Shown here piece by piece: positions 47,142 through 58,210 of a stretch of 64,000 nt of DNA (position 1 is the stretch's first letter; each line of letters opens with the position of its first letter). The stretch is from Allium sativum (taxonomy: Eukaryota; Streptophyta; Magnoliopsida; Asparagales; Amaryllidaceae), in contig CM060922.1 in NCBI GenBank assembly GCA_030737875.1, forward strand, positions 753,931,603 through 753,995,602, given 5' to 3'. The notes under the pieces were generated by a model, which was given only the letters and a program-made list of their open reading frames with translations, had not been told where the DNA came from and made no database searches. Both the position numbers and the translations under genes were made by a program.

Positions 47142-48906
47142 AACATAATGTATATATGTGAAAAAATAAATCCTAGTGAGTCTGATACGAAGTTAATAAC
47201 ATTATGAGTAAGAGATGGTAGGTCTGTCTGCTATAAATGTAGAGAATGATAAAGATACAGACTCGATGCTTTTAGTTGGAATAGAAGTGATAGAAATATA
47301 TGCAAAAAAATAAAATTGTTAATGAAGAGGATCCGCAGTATCAAACGGTTGACTCCTTACTCACAACGGTTTTCGAGAGATGCAATATCCAGATGATAAT
47401 ATTACAATTCATTCTTGAACAATCAGTTGATTAGTATTCAAATTATAATTTAATGGATTATCTCTAGGTTTATTGTTCATATGTTGTTCGAATCTTTTTA
47501 TCGCTAAACAACAAAAGAAGTTGCAGAAGCATCAAATTATCATATGAAGAAGGATGATGATTTTAATGACAATGAAAATGTTGATGAAGGACTACTTTAT
47601 ATTATACACGCAATACGTGTAATAGAAAAAGATAAAAACCTCGAATGATAATATGGAAGTAGATAATTAAGCACCGATATATAACGATATTTAACTTCTT
47701 GTAAACTAACAAATGATGAAAATATAATAATGGAACATATTTTACCAGATGATATGCATCTCAATGACGATGGCTGGGTCAGTTATGAAAAGCTCTCAAT
47801 TAGATATGGAAGTCTTCAGATGGTAATACGCTGATAAAGGTCCTTAAGTTGGGTTCATTTTTGAATCAATAGAAAAAAAATTGAGGCAAAATAGGCAATT
47901 AAACGTTTAATTTCTTTTCGAGCAGTGAAGTCTCATGGCCATGACTACACAATTCAATGAGATGAAAATTATTTATGGAGGTACATACTCATCTTTCTAC
48001 AAGGAAAAAAAATCAAAATTGGTGGAAAATTGATTTGTATAGAGGAGAACAATCTAGTATAAGTCAAATCACTAACTCAAACCATCGCAAAGCAATTGCT
48101 ACATTTATTTGTAGCGAAGATACTTTCGCTAGTCATATCTAAAATATATGTAACCATAAAAAAGTTTAAGAAACAATATCAAATAGGGTTAACATCAAAT
48201 TTACTCAAAGACTTAGCAAGGATTAACTCAATGTATGCTTCCTATCTCAAACAAAACAGACCACTATTGATCTTAATATTTGTTGCCTCTAGGGAAAGGG
48301 ATTTTTGAATTCATACAAATTTGTTGCTCTACATCAACATATCTTGCCTTTGAAGGAGGTGGATTTTTGAATACATGTCCAACCAACTAATGCTACTTTC
48401 ATTTTCCGTTCTAATTTCATCTGAAGGAGGAACAAGATCTAATGACTCATAGTATAACGGACGTAATTAGTTCCAGAGTCATCAAAATACATTAGAAAAC
48501 TGCTAGCACTAATGCCATTTACCTCCTTAATATTAAATAAAGTTATGTTCATTTCTCCAACCATAAAATAATATATATGTCACCGGCCTCCACCAACCAC
48601 ACAATGCGGTAATGAGATGATGATCCAGTCAAAGATACTCAAGCAGAAGTATTTTCCGAAAAGGACTGTCTTAATATTATCTTCAATTCGGGATCTTTAC
48701 AATCTACTAGTCCAAGCTTACTTGAATGATCAATAGCTTAACAATGGAAACACCATGTCTAATTAAATTAAAAAATATGATAAAATTACTTAATTTTTAT
48801 TCTCACTATTGGTAGATAAACGAAAAAAAATGGTGCAGTAATATACCTCTATGGGTGCTTGGTTTTGTCTTCAATATTCTTCTTGGAAATAGAGAACATG
48901 TGACGA
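47142..48906 (+). pseudogene. probable MULE (MuDR-type) transposase relic and flanking debris
   Basis: Between about 47830 and 48230, plus-strand frames interrupted by stops and shifts show AIKRL, SFRAVKSHGHDYTI, NWWKIDLYRGE, ITNSNHRK and ILSLVISKIYVTIK in order. This resembles the N-terminal region of MuDR-like transposases (zinc-binding region, a -QxH- stretch, then a helix before the catalytic domain). No DDE core or inverted repeat ends were found. The rest to 48906 is AT-rich with nothing recognised. Confidence 0.35.
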
Positions 48907-51869
48907 CTCATAATTTTCGACCCTTTAATGATATTAAATTAAATATAAAATTTAAAATGAAATTTGTTATAAATTTAAGTTTTATAATTTTATTAACTTA
49001 AAATGAAATTTGTATATGAGTTTGACTATAGTAATGTGAATAAATTATTAAATTAGTAATTTATAATTTTTGTTGAATCATTATAAAAAAATAAAAATTT
49101 GTTATTTCTATTTCTATTAAATACAGCCCATGTTAAAATTTAATATTATATTTAATTACAATTAACTAAATGTGAAATATTCAGTTTAAAAGTAAGTGTT
49201 GTAATATGTAATTAGTGTGTTAATATTAGAAACTTACGTTTTGTGTTAAATTAAATTAGTGTTTAATGGAACTAAAAGTATTTCAAAGATATACGTTTTA
49301 GTTTTATGGGTAAGTATAATTTTATAAAAAAGAAAAAAATGGATTTAGAAACAAATTTTACGACCATCAAATAACAATCGCAGATAGTACAAAATTGATT
49401 CTAATGCCAAACCTTAAATTTAAGATAACTCATGTTTTAAAATGTTTAATATGAAAAGAAATGAATTTTGTTCTCAGGAAAATTTATTCTATTTCAAGTT
49501 AGGTTCAAAAGCGGTTAAATTTGAAATGGAAAATATTATCTCAAAATATAAATATTTTCACATAAAATAATATTGGGATTTTTCTGAGTTAGCCGTCATA
49601 ATTCATTTCATCAAAATTTATCTTTCTAGCTCCATTTACTGCAATTTGAAGTCTGTACACTTTAAAGGGACAAAATGAGTAGTTAGATGTGAAATTTTGA
49701 CACATTTCTCATGACATAGATATATGTTTATCATATTATCCATATTGTCTCATTGATCACTACAACTTTTAATTTATTTTGGGCTTCTAGCCGAGTGTTT
49801 AGAGGTTTAAAACTAACGGTGTACGGGTATAGCTTGAATTTAGATCCATAAACAAATCTGTGTTTAACTTTGGTATTGTGGAACTAGTTTTACTACGTTC
49901 ACTGTTTTTCTCCAAAGAAATTCATGTTTGTTTTTTGTCCACATCTTAAAATTTATTGGATTTGAAAACATACAAAATTGATATAAGCCGACAAAAACAT
50001 GGGCAACTGTTCACTTTCACTATCATTTTAAGATCATGCAGTCGTTTCCTCTTCTTTAAAACCGTTAACCACTTTCTATGTATGTTTATGAAAAGATAAA
50101 TCCTCTTTCGCAACTTATAATTGTCGTGTTTCGCCTAGCGTTTGTTTCTCTTGTGCAACCACCTCCCTCCACCAACTGCCAACATCTCCATCTTTTTCTC
50201 CTTCTTTTTCTCCCCTCAGCCGAGCATGCTTATATTAAGAAAAGAAAATCCAAGTAGGTGATCTTCGCATGCAAGAAAATAATGAGCAAGATGTTTCATT
50301 AGATCAAGTTTCATAATTAGCTGAATCGCAATCTCTATGTATATTAAATTGTGTACGAAACTATTTTTAATAATGTTCTAATAACCTGAATATCTCTCAC
50401 ATATGTACTTTATTTCACATGCGGTTTCTTCATATGGATTCGTAACGAAATTCCGGATGATATAAAATTGTGTTGAATAAGTTTAGAGCTTGTTGAAAAA
50501 AAGTGCGTTGATGATCACTATGGTTTTGTCAATTTATTGACTCGTTGGTTGCTCTTTCACATTCTAATATGCTAAATCGATGGTGAGTGTTTAAACTCAC
50601 TCACAAGTACTAAAAATATATCATGCAGGTTAATCTAAATTATTATGTGGTAAATTCTATTGATTTTTGATTGTGAATTAACGTTGAATCGAAATTGACA
50701 TTGAACTTAAACCATGACTATTTGATATCCGACATGTGACAACTTATGATTATGATAGATGTTTAATTTAAATGATTTGAATTCGAATTGAATGTGTTGT
50801 CTTATAAGTTGTTATGAATTGACACTATTTTGATGAAATATGGACAACATTGATTAGTGAAATATCCCTGGATTCACTGGTGATACGTCTATATTATCAT
50901 CTTATACCTTATTGTAATTGTGTAATTGACATCTAAATCTTTGAAGACTCATCGATGGTATATAAATCCATTTTGATATCTTATATCAATAAGATTAAAA
51001 AAATTACAATAGGTAATTTTACAATCCTAGCTAAAATATATTTTTTGACAAATTTTGTTGTTTTGTTCTTATTTGAAATTTTTACATGCGTGTATATATT
51101 TAATTATAAGATTTTGATATGTTACAACAAATAAGATTTTGAATTATGTAGTCTAAATTTGATCATAAGTTTACGTGTAATTTTTCTAAATCAATTATTC
51201 AATTGAATACGAATAATATGGGATTTTGAAAACTCATGTTATTTTAACCAGAAAAATTTTCTGTGACTTACACAAAATCAAAAATATTTGGTAAAAACAT
51301 TGTTATTTAATTTAACTATGTAGGTATTTTTATAATTTATTTCAAAAAAACTAATTTAATCGAGAAGCTTATTTTCATAAAAATAATTATTTTGACATGA
51401 ATCTTTTTTGTATCTCCAGAAATTTATTTAGAGGATATTTAATAAAAAGATCCCGTATTTATTTCGATAATGTAATATTTTTAATAATTTAACCTTTGAA
51501 ATTACCCATTTGGAAGTTGATATAACCATTAAATTAAATTGGCAAAATATGAGACTTACCAGAAATTTACTAAGGTATTTAAGAACTCTGAAATTTAATT
51601 TGGAATTTTATATAAATTTATAAAAGTTTATAATTTAATCAGGGTGAAATCCAATCTACTTTTTAATGAAAAATAATAAACATCTCTGGAAATTTATGAT
51701 GTAAAAGGAAGAACATTTTATGTTTAACACCTTCTGAAATTCAAGACGGATTCTACCGTAACATTTAAAGTAGACAAAACGACAAGTTATTTTCTGGGCA
51801 AGGCCAATCGGTTTTTAAAGTGATCCATAACATTTTTCCCATTAAAATAATTAATGTGTATAAAATAGT
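48907..51869. other. AT-rich stretch, nothing certain
   Basis: No supported gene. A pyrimidine-rich run ending CCCCTCAG lies near 50155-50220 and TGTGACGACTCA at 48899 resembles an LTR start, but no matching LTR end or target duplication was found. Confidence 0.4.
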
Positions 51870-53100
51870 ATAGGAGATAGTCAGATTGACTAGCTGCTAC
51901 AAATATTTTCCTAGCTGGAGATAATAAAACACCACATTGGGTGATAATCTAGCTAGAAAATAGGAAATACACACTAACATTACAAGTTGCCGAGGCAGTC
52001 ACACATAACACTAGTGAAAACAAAACCAACACAACAACAATCACTACCATAGGCTGAAAAACAGTCCCAGATTTACAACAGCTTACACAAACACAAGTAG
52101 CCTAAGCTATCTCCCTCCACTATCAGAAGAACAATACCAAACAATCACCTCTACACAGCAATGACCATCAAAGTTGAAAAATTACACAACTCGGAGTAAA
52201 TTCCACTTCAGGATGCCCAAAAAAACAGTTGAAACAGGTAAACCTCTAGGGGTGTAAATCGGTCGAGCCGAACCGAATGGAGGTATGTTCAGTTTCTGTC
52301 CTAAAAGAAATCGAACCGAACACGGGTCGAACAAAATTTTTACTTGAACAAATTTTGTTTTCCTAATTGGTGTCCTAAATAAAATTGGTCGAACATAGGC
52401 ATATGTTTTTCGGACACGTACCCAGTCGGACATGACTATTTATACCACATTTTATACATTTTATTAAATTTTTCTCGCAATTATATACTGAATTACAAGG
52501 AATTCAGACGAATTCAAACTAACACGGACCAGACGTGATTTTTTCTCGTATAAATTTTGTTTTCCTAACTCGTGTCTTAAATGAAAATCGAACGGACTCG
52601 GACATATGTATTTCGGTCACGGACACAAACAGAGTTACACATTCGTACAAAGTTTACAGCCCTATAAACCTCCAATAGATAACCAGATGAACAAATTAAC
52701 AAACCCCAACTCTAGATCGGAGACAATTGAGAAGGAAACAATCAACTAAACAAAGCCACATGCAGTTGAGCAGATGAAACAATTCTAACCACAATACCAA
52801 AGTTTTACTCTACAAGTCGAAACACTCCACCCAACTCTAAACCCAAAACACAGACTCTCGCAAAAACTTACCAACCAAACCAGAAAAACTAGAGACTCCA
52901 CAAGCAAGAACACCCAAACACCAGCACGTCGAGTGGATTCGATCCACAACCAACAAGTGGTCTACTGTTCGGTGAGAGTGCGCATGTTGCAAGAGTAAAG
53001 GCTAAACTGGAAGTCGCATGAAGATTCGAACGAAAGTCAGATGGAAGGCAAAAGGGAAGACTAGAGGAACGCCGCAGAGAGGATCTAGGAATTAGGTTAA
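51870..53100 (-). other. transcript-like unclassified block, split by hAT MITE
   Basis: On the minus strand this reads as CT-rich then GT-rich sequence resembling plant UTRs or a LINE-derived retroposon (CCTCTCTGCGGCGTTCCTC near 53080, GTTGTGGATCGAATCC near 52945). No ORF of note. Element 52247-52664 interrupts it. Identity unknown. Confidence 0.3.
52247..52664. mobile_element. hAT-type MITE, 418 bp
   Basis: Terminal inverted repeats TAGGGGTGTAAA and TTTACAGCCCTA (one mismatch) are flanked by a perfect 8-bp duplication, TAAACCTC (52239-52246, 52665-52672). An 8-bp duplication is the hAT signature. No transposase. Internal segments near 52344 and 52552 are diverged direct repeats (TTTTGTTTTCCTAA). 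Confidence 0.88.
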
Positions 53101-54254
53101 GAACGTAGATCTAACGAGTTAGTGTTTTACATGATATTAAGTTAATTTACATGAGAATTTTTAATGCTAACTTGAGTATATTGTACTCCTTTATATTCGA
53201 ATCAGCCTGAGTTACTTTAATTTTAAAGATGTTCGTTTTTTAAAGATGAAGACGGAGCTTGGAAGATCATATTTACTACTATTTTCTGTTGCATTATCTT
53301 GATATGTCAGTTAATCAATGAATAACTTTGATCATACTATAAAGTGAAATGGATGTATATTGTAAAACAACTTCATGAACTGTTTATGTAGTTATTATAC
53401 TTTGTCTATATATTATTATTTTTCTTATCTTTTATTCCTGTATTAAACCACATTGATAATTCGTCTTTTGAACGACTTAGTTTAGACATGAATGGTTTAT
53501 TATCGACTTGCATTGCTCAAAATGGAGGGTCGCCACAAAACGCTTTCATCAATTGGACAGATCTATCTCTGCTTAACAAAGAAAATGCCAGCTATTTATC
53601 ATACAAAAATCCAATGTATGTATACATTAACCTATATTTGAATCTAAATTATGACAAACCTACTTAATCGATAGTATACATCTGCAATAAACCTAGAAAT
53701 AAAATAAACTAAAATTGCAAATCAAAGTTTAAATTTAGGATTTTTACTTCCTATTCAAGAAGATGAAGAAGATTCTTTCATTTTCTTAATTTGGAGATTA
53801 AAGTATGTTAATTTGATGTTAGGATGGAAATAATTTTTGAGGTTTGAAGATGAAAGTATGTTAATTTGATGTTTGGATGGAACTAAGTTTTGAGGCTTGG
53901 ATTTTAGAATTGATGATTTTCGGTTATGTTTTGATAGAAATTGCAATGGAGAAGAAAAGCAATAGTGGTTTTATTTTTTTACCATGAAATGAACATGCAC
54001 GTTAAGTAAATGCTCACAAACATAATTGTACATGCACATTTACGAAATGCACATTGTTTATTTATCAAGAAAACACTGTACATGTACGTTTTGTAAATGT
54101 GCATGTACAAGTTCGTTCATGTGCATTAAGCATGTGTATTGGTTTGGAAATAAAATTTCAATTTTCATAACAGGTTTACAGAAAAGCCTAATTTTTTTAT
54201 AAGCTTTTTGGAAGGCTATTCCAAAAATGTGTGCAATTACAAAACATAACACGC
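53101..54254. other. AT-rich stretch with an 18-bp inverted repeat
   Basis: No gene recognised. TTGTACATGCACATTTAC (54026-54043) recurs inverted at 54093-54110, perfect over 18 bp with a 49-base spacer. A diverged duplicate of about 60 bp (AAAGTATGTTAATTTGATG) is near 53800 and 53855. Confidence 0.5.
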
Positions 54255-54762
54255 TAAGGCACCTTTCGGGGGGTATAAATGGTCCGCTACCGACTTGGAC
54301 GCATCCAAGTCGAAAACTGTCCATTTGACTTGAGAAATAAACAAGAGCAAAATGAAACGTTAGCATCTAATGCTCGGAAGTGTCCGAGCTTTTAGACGTC
54401 AATGATCCATTTTTTTCGAGTATAAAAAGTCGGCCTCTCTTTCTCAGTTCACCACACCGAGAAACAACCATCTTCTCCATCCATTTTCGACTGGGGACCT
54501 AATAGCGATTGTTTTCGATAAATTTCTCAGCTATACTATTTTTTTCTCTATCACATATATTTTTCTCAATTTTTTTAATGATTTTGAAATTTTATTTTTT
54601 CAACGTTGTGGCACACTCATCCATATCTGATTCTGTTACTTCTTCGTCCACACCTATCACACGTTAGATCCATGAACGCACCTAAACGTTCATTGGCATA
54701 TACGTCAGTCATCTAGGCCTAGAAGAAAGTACAAGGTCATTTTTATCAATTGTAGCCATAGA

Positions 54763-55380
54763 TTTCAATGACAGATTCAATGACAGTTGGATCGAGGTAC
54801 AGATGAAAAATAAGTATGACAACTTGAAACATCTCTAAAGAGATTGGAATAAGCTGCTGGAGGTTTCAAGTGAGCTGGATATGGAGCATGATTTCCTCGA
54901 CGGACCCGAAGATTAGTGGAATGGTGCTATGTGAAGGTAACAAAGGTTTAGGAGAAATGCTTTGCTTAAATTCAAGGAGTTAGATGAGGTGTTCAGTGAG
55001 TGCATAAAAAGATGCACTTGCCAATATCAGATACCGATAGCTCAACCGCTCCAGCATAAGCCACAGTCTTTCACTGGTGCTAACATATCTTTGTATAACG
55101 ATTAGATGACTGGTGACACCACACCCGTCCAGCTCAGACGCCCTCCTCTAGTAGGCCTGTGAATTCTATCAGACCACGAACTTTGGATTTGACAGACCAT
55201 TTCATTGAGAAGGCGGTGTGATCCTTTTTATTATGCCTCCCATTATAGACGTTCATAGGTGAAAAAAATGGAGATGTTTCACATCGATCCCTTAGTCTTG
55301 CATATGGTAAAGGTGTCTTCTGATCTCAAGTCGAGTGAGCATCTTAGTTATTTGTGGAGAAGATTCATTGTTAGTCAATA
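54763..55380 (+). pseudogene. Myb/SANT-like ORF1 relic of Harbinger element
   Basis: One frame gives QMKNKYDNLKHL, stop, RDWNKLLEVSSELDMEHD, FLDGPED, stop, WNGAM, then RRNALLKFKELDEVF. This pattern of K-NK-D-LK, W-LL and a following acidic/W motif is the plant Myb/SANT-like DNA-binding domain (Myb_DNA-bind_3) of Harbinger ORF1 and related host proteins. Several stops, two at Trp positions, make it dead. Downstream are Pro/Ser-rich fragments. Confidence 0.6.
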
Positions 55381-55828
55381 GCAATATATCTTTAGTTTAT
55401 CTTGTTTTGTTGTAGATTGTTTATTTCATAAGTTTGTTTAGTTTGTTTTTCTAGTTCATTTGGTTTGGCATTTGAGTAAAAAAATGTATATCGTGACTGA
55501 GTGAAATATGAAGTTTATTATATTGTGTTCTATTTGCAAGTACTAAACGCATATTACACAACAAAACAAATAATTAATCAAATATATATCAATTAAATTA
55601 AAATCACAAAAACAATAGACTTAAATCTCTCATTTAAATACTCTGTTTCAAACCATAAACGCATAGCCCATTTACCTTTCTACTCCGCTTACCGGAATAG
55701 AACACCCAATCAATCTTAACACACAAATATTTCTCGTCCTTAATTTCCGTCCGTTGGATCATCTGGGTATCTAACTCCAGATTTCGGGTACTGTAGCAAA
55801 TCTTTAAGTCCCCGTTCGAGGAGCAAAA

Positions 55829-55900
55829 CAGGGCATTTTAATAACGGACGTGTCCGACGTGAGTCGAACGCGTCCGTTATTAAACGGCCAAAATGCCCTG
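55829..55900. repeat. imperfect hairpin, 72 bp
   Basis: CAGGGCATTTT with AATAACGGACG on the left pairs with CGTCCGTTATT and AAAATGCCCTG on the right; an extra AAACGGCC bulges. It lies in the 3' part of Harbinger-like element 1. Confidence 0.6.
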
Positions 55901-56337
55901 CTTTCCCAATGGACCAAAATTGGTCCGTTGGGGTCCAACGTGTCAGATTTCAACGGCCAAATTTGGTTTGTTTATATTATTTATTTAATTAATTAATCTA
56001 AGTTTTTATAAATTTCAAAAATTAATAACTTATGCGAATAAGATCCGTTTGAGACGCAGTTTTTGTGTTCTGATCGTATCGAAGTGCTCTATATAATGGA
56101 GTTGGTTTGAATTGAATTGGAATAACTTATAATTTTTCAATTTATTTGTGCAAATTATTATTACATATTATTTATTAAAAACAAATAATAAATTAATTAG
56201 TCATAAATTAATTAAATTACAACATAAAAATAAAATGATCCCCTTAAATGCTACGCTTATAGCGCCAAACTCATTCTTCGTTAACTACAATACTCCGCTA
56301 AAATACTCCGTATTCGCTTGTACCAAACACACCCTAA

Positions 56338-57620
56338 GGGCCCGTTCGTTGGTTCTAAACGGACCCTTTGGACAACAGACACGTCCGACACGTCAGTTAC
56401 CCACAACAGCTGAAATTCCAACCGTTGGCTACCGATGCGTCGATTCCAACGACTGGAATTTCAGCCGCTGGCCCTCTCTCCCTCTCCCCTATAAATATCC
56501 CCACTTCTCTTCTTCCTTACATCTGCTTGCGTCATTTTCCTCCTCTCACGCTGCTACTAATCTCAAGTCTATTACAGCAAATTTCTGGTATTTTTTTATT
56601 TATTTTAACCTTTCGTATATTTAGTTTATGTATGTTTTCCAATTTTTTGTTAATTCTTTATTTTAGTTAAATGACACACTCTTCTGCCTCTTGTTCAGGG
56701 TCTTCCAACTCCCCCATTGCTTCATGGCCTCAGGATCGAACCGGGGCTTTTATAGACATTTGTCTCAACAATATTCATCTTCGAGGAACCAATAGATTCC
56801 TAACCGCTGTGCAGAATGAATTCAACGAAATGTTTGAAGACGATTTGACTCAGACCTAAATAAAAAAACAAGTAGGATAATTTGAAGAGACTCTGGACTT
56901 CTTGGAATGCTCTGTTACAGATTTCAGGTGGTTTTCAGGATGCTTCGCAGGACCGCTTGAGCGGCTCAGACGATTAGTGACATGGACCTACACGCTTATA
57001 CCAAAGATTTAGGAGACAACCGCCTCTGAAGTTCCGAAAGCAAGACCAACTTTTTGGGGGTTGTATAGGCACATGCACATGTAGTTATCAGATTCCTCCT
57101 GCACCACAGCCCTTCACCGCGATCGATGCAGCTATGTACCGCGATATTCTGAGTGGAGGGAGTCCACCACCGGTTCAGTCCGCACACAGACAGTCGTCGT
57201 GCGCCACATCTAGTAGGACACCTCCTCCAGAACTTGCCTTCGTTCAGACAGATCGTTTCACAGCTGCGGTGGAATGATGTTATGCCCTTCTCTCAACCAT
57301 TACTACTTGATATCATTGAGATTTTTCGCTTCGACCGATCAGTTTTGGAGGCAATGGAGACCTGATCGAGAGTTGCTGGGGTACATGAGTTCTCATCTTA
57401 CAAGATTCCGCGGACGTTAATAGTTTGCTGTATTTCTTTATTTTATTATTATATAGTGAACTGTTATGTAATAATATTATGTACTGACGTGTTATGTTTG
57501 GTTAACTGCGTTATTCTATATTAATTATATTGTTATGTTTTAATCATTAATTAATTAAATTACAAAATAAAAATAAAATACTCTGCTTAAATTCTCCGCT
57601 TAACGCGCCAAACGCATTCT
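56338..57620 (+). mobile_element. degenerate PIF/Harbinger-like element 2
   Basis: Directly after TAA (56335-56337) it begins GGGCCCGTTCGTTGG, a typical Harbinger/Tourist end and similar to the inverted right end of element 1. It has a TATA motif (CCCTATAAATATCC near 56489), a CT-rich leader and a Myb/SANT-like ORF1. Its right border is uncertain: sequence like CCGCTTAACGCGCCAAACGC near 57597 matches element 1's right part. Confidence 0.45.
56671..57365 (+). pseudogene. second Myb/SANT-like ORF1 relic
   Basis: ATG at 56671 begins MTHSSASCSGSSNSPIASW, then FIDICLNNIHLRGTNRFLTA and EFNEMFEDDLTQT before a stop at 56857; IKKQVG and FEETLDFLE follow in the same frame. The F-DIC--I--G-NRF pattern is the Myb/SANT-like domain start used in Harbinger ORF1 proteins. 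Later frames shift. The 62-codon open part may be translated but cannot be a full protein. Confidence 0.55.
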
Positions 57621-57626
57621 TCGCTA

Positions 57627-57944
57627 GGTAGCGTTTGGTTTAGATTTTTCAATTTTGAGTTTTCACACATACAAAAACACTAACAATGCACATATATCAT
57701 GAAAAATGACCGTTTTACAAAACGGAGTTAACACACAAAACCGAAAACAACTTTTTATTATTTTTCATATTTTAAAAAACAAGGGAATGACAATAACACA
57801 TCCGTCTATCCACCATTCCCGCGGTCCCTTCCGTCACTCTCATTCCCTTTGATCCATACCACCGCTACACTTAAAATCTTCACAACTTTCATAATCAACG
57901 CCGAAAACTAAAAATGCAAAACACAAAATAAACCAAACGCTACC
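57627..57944. mobile_element. MITE with 16-bp inverted repeats, 318 bp
   Basis: GGTAGCGTTTGGTTTA (57627-57642) and its exact complement at 57929-57944 are flanked by TA on both sides. No ORF. The TA target would fit a Stowaway/Mariner-type MITE, but because TA is also part of the palindromic end the superfamily is uncertain. It interrupts the right part of Harbinger-like element 2 and lies about 265 bp before the SIRB start. Confidence 0.75.
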
Positions 57945-58210
57945 TAAAATTCTCCGCTAACATTCTTCGCTCAAAATTTCTAGTAGAATACTCTGTTTCC
58001 GGAACACAGTCAAAATACCCTCCACGGAATACGTTTATTGGCTAAAACGGGCAAACAACTCCATCAGTCTCCCCTCCGTTTTCCTCTCTCTCAACCCATA
58101 GTCCTGTTTTCTCCTTTTATCACCTCCGCTCTAGATATACCTGCGTTCAGACTAGTAACCGCTGCCAATATATTCTAACCGAAAGCTCCATTATCCACCG
58201 CTTAACATAG

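Larger units (their letters stand above)
54258..56334 (+). mobile_element. degenerate PIF/Harbinger-like element 1
   Basis: TAA duplications (54255-54257, 56335-56337) flank ends starting GGCACCTTTCGG and ending CCAAACACACCC. Left of its ORF relic are a TATA motif (GAGTATAAAAAG near 54419) and a CT-rich leader. The 3-bp TAA target and the Myb/SANT-like ORF1 are Harbinger features. No DDE transposase ORF2 is visible. Inverted-repeat similarity is weak, so the borders are provisional. Confidence 0.5.

Noticed and set aside
48899..51000. Possible LTR beginning TGTGACGACTCATAATTT
   Set aside because: No matching CA end, no GAACA duplicate and no primer site found.
56148..56624. 158-codon ORF across the Harbinger junction
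   Set aside because: Spans the end of one element and the leader of the next; no domain.
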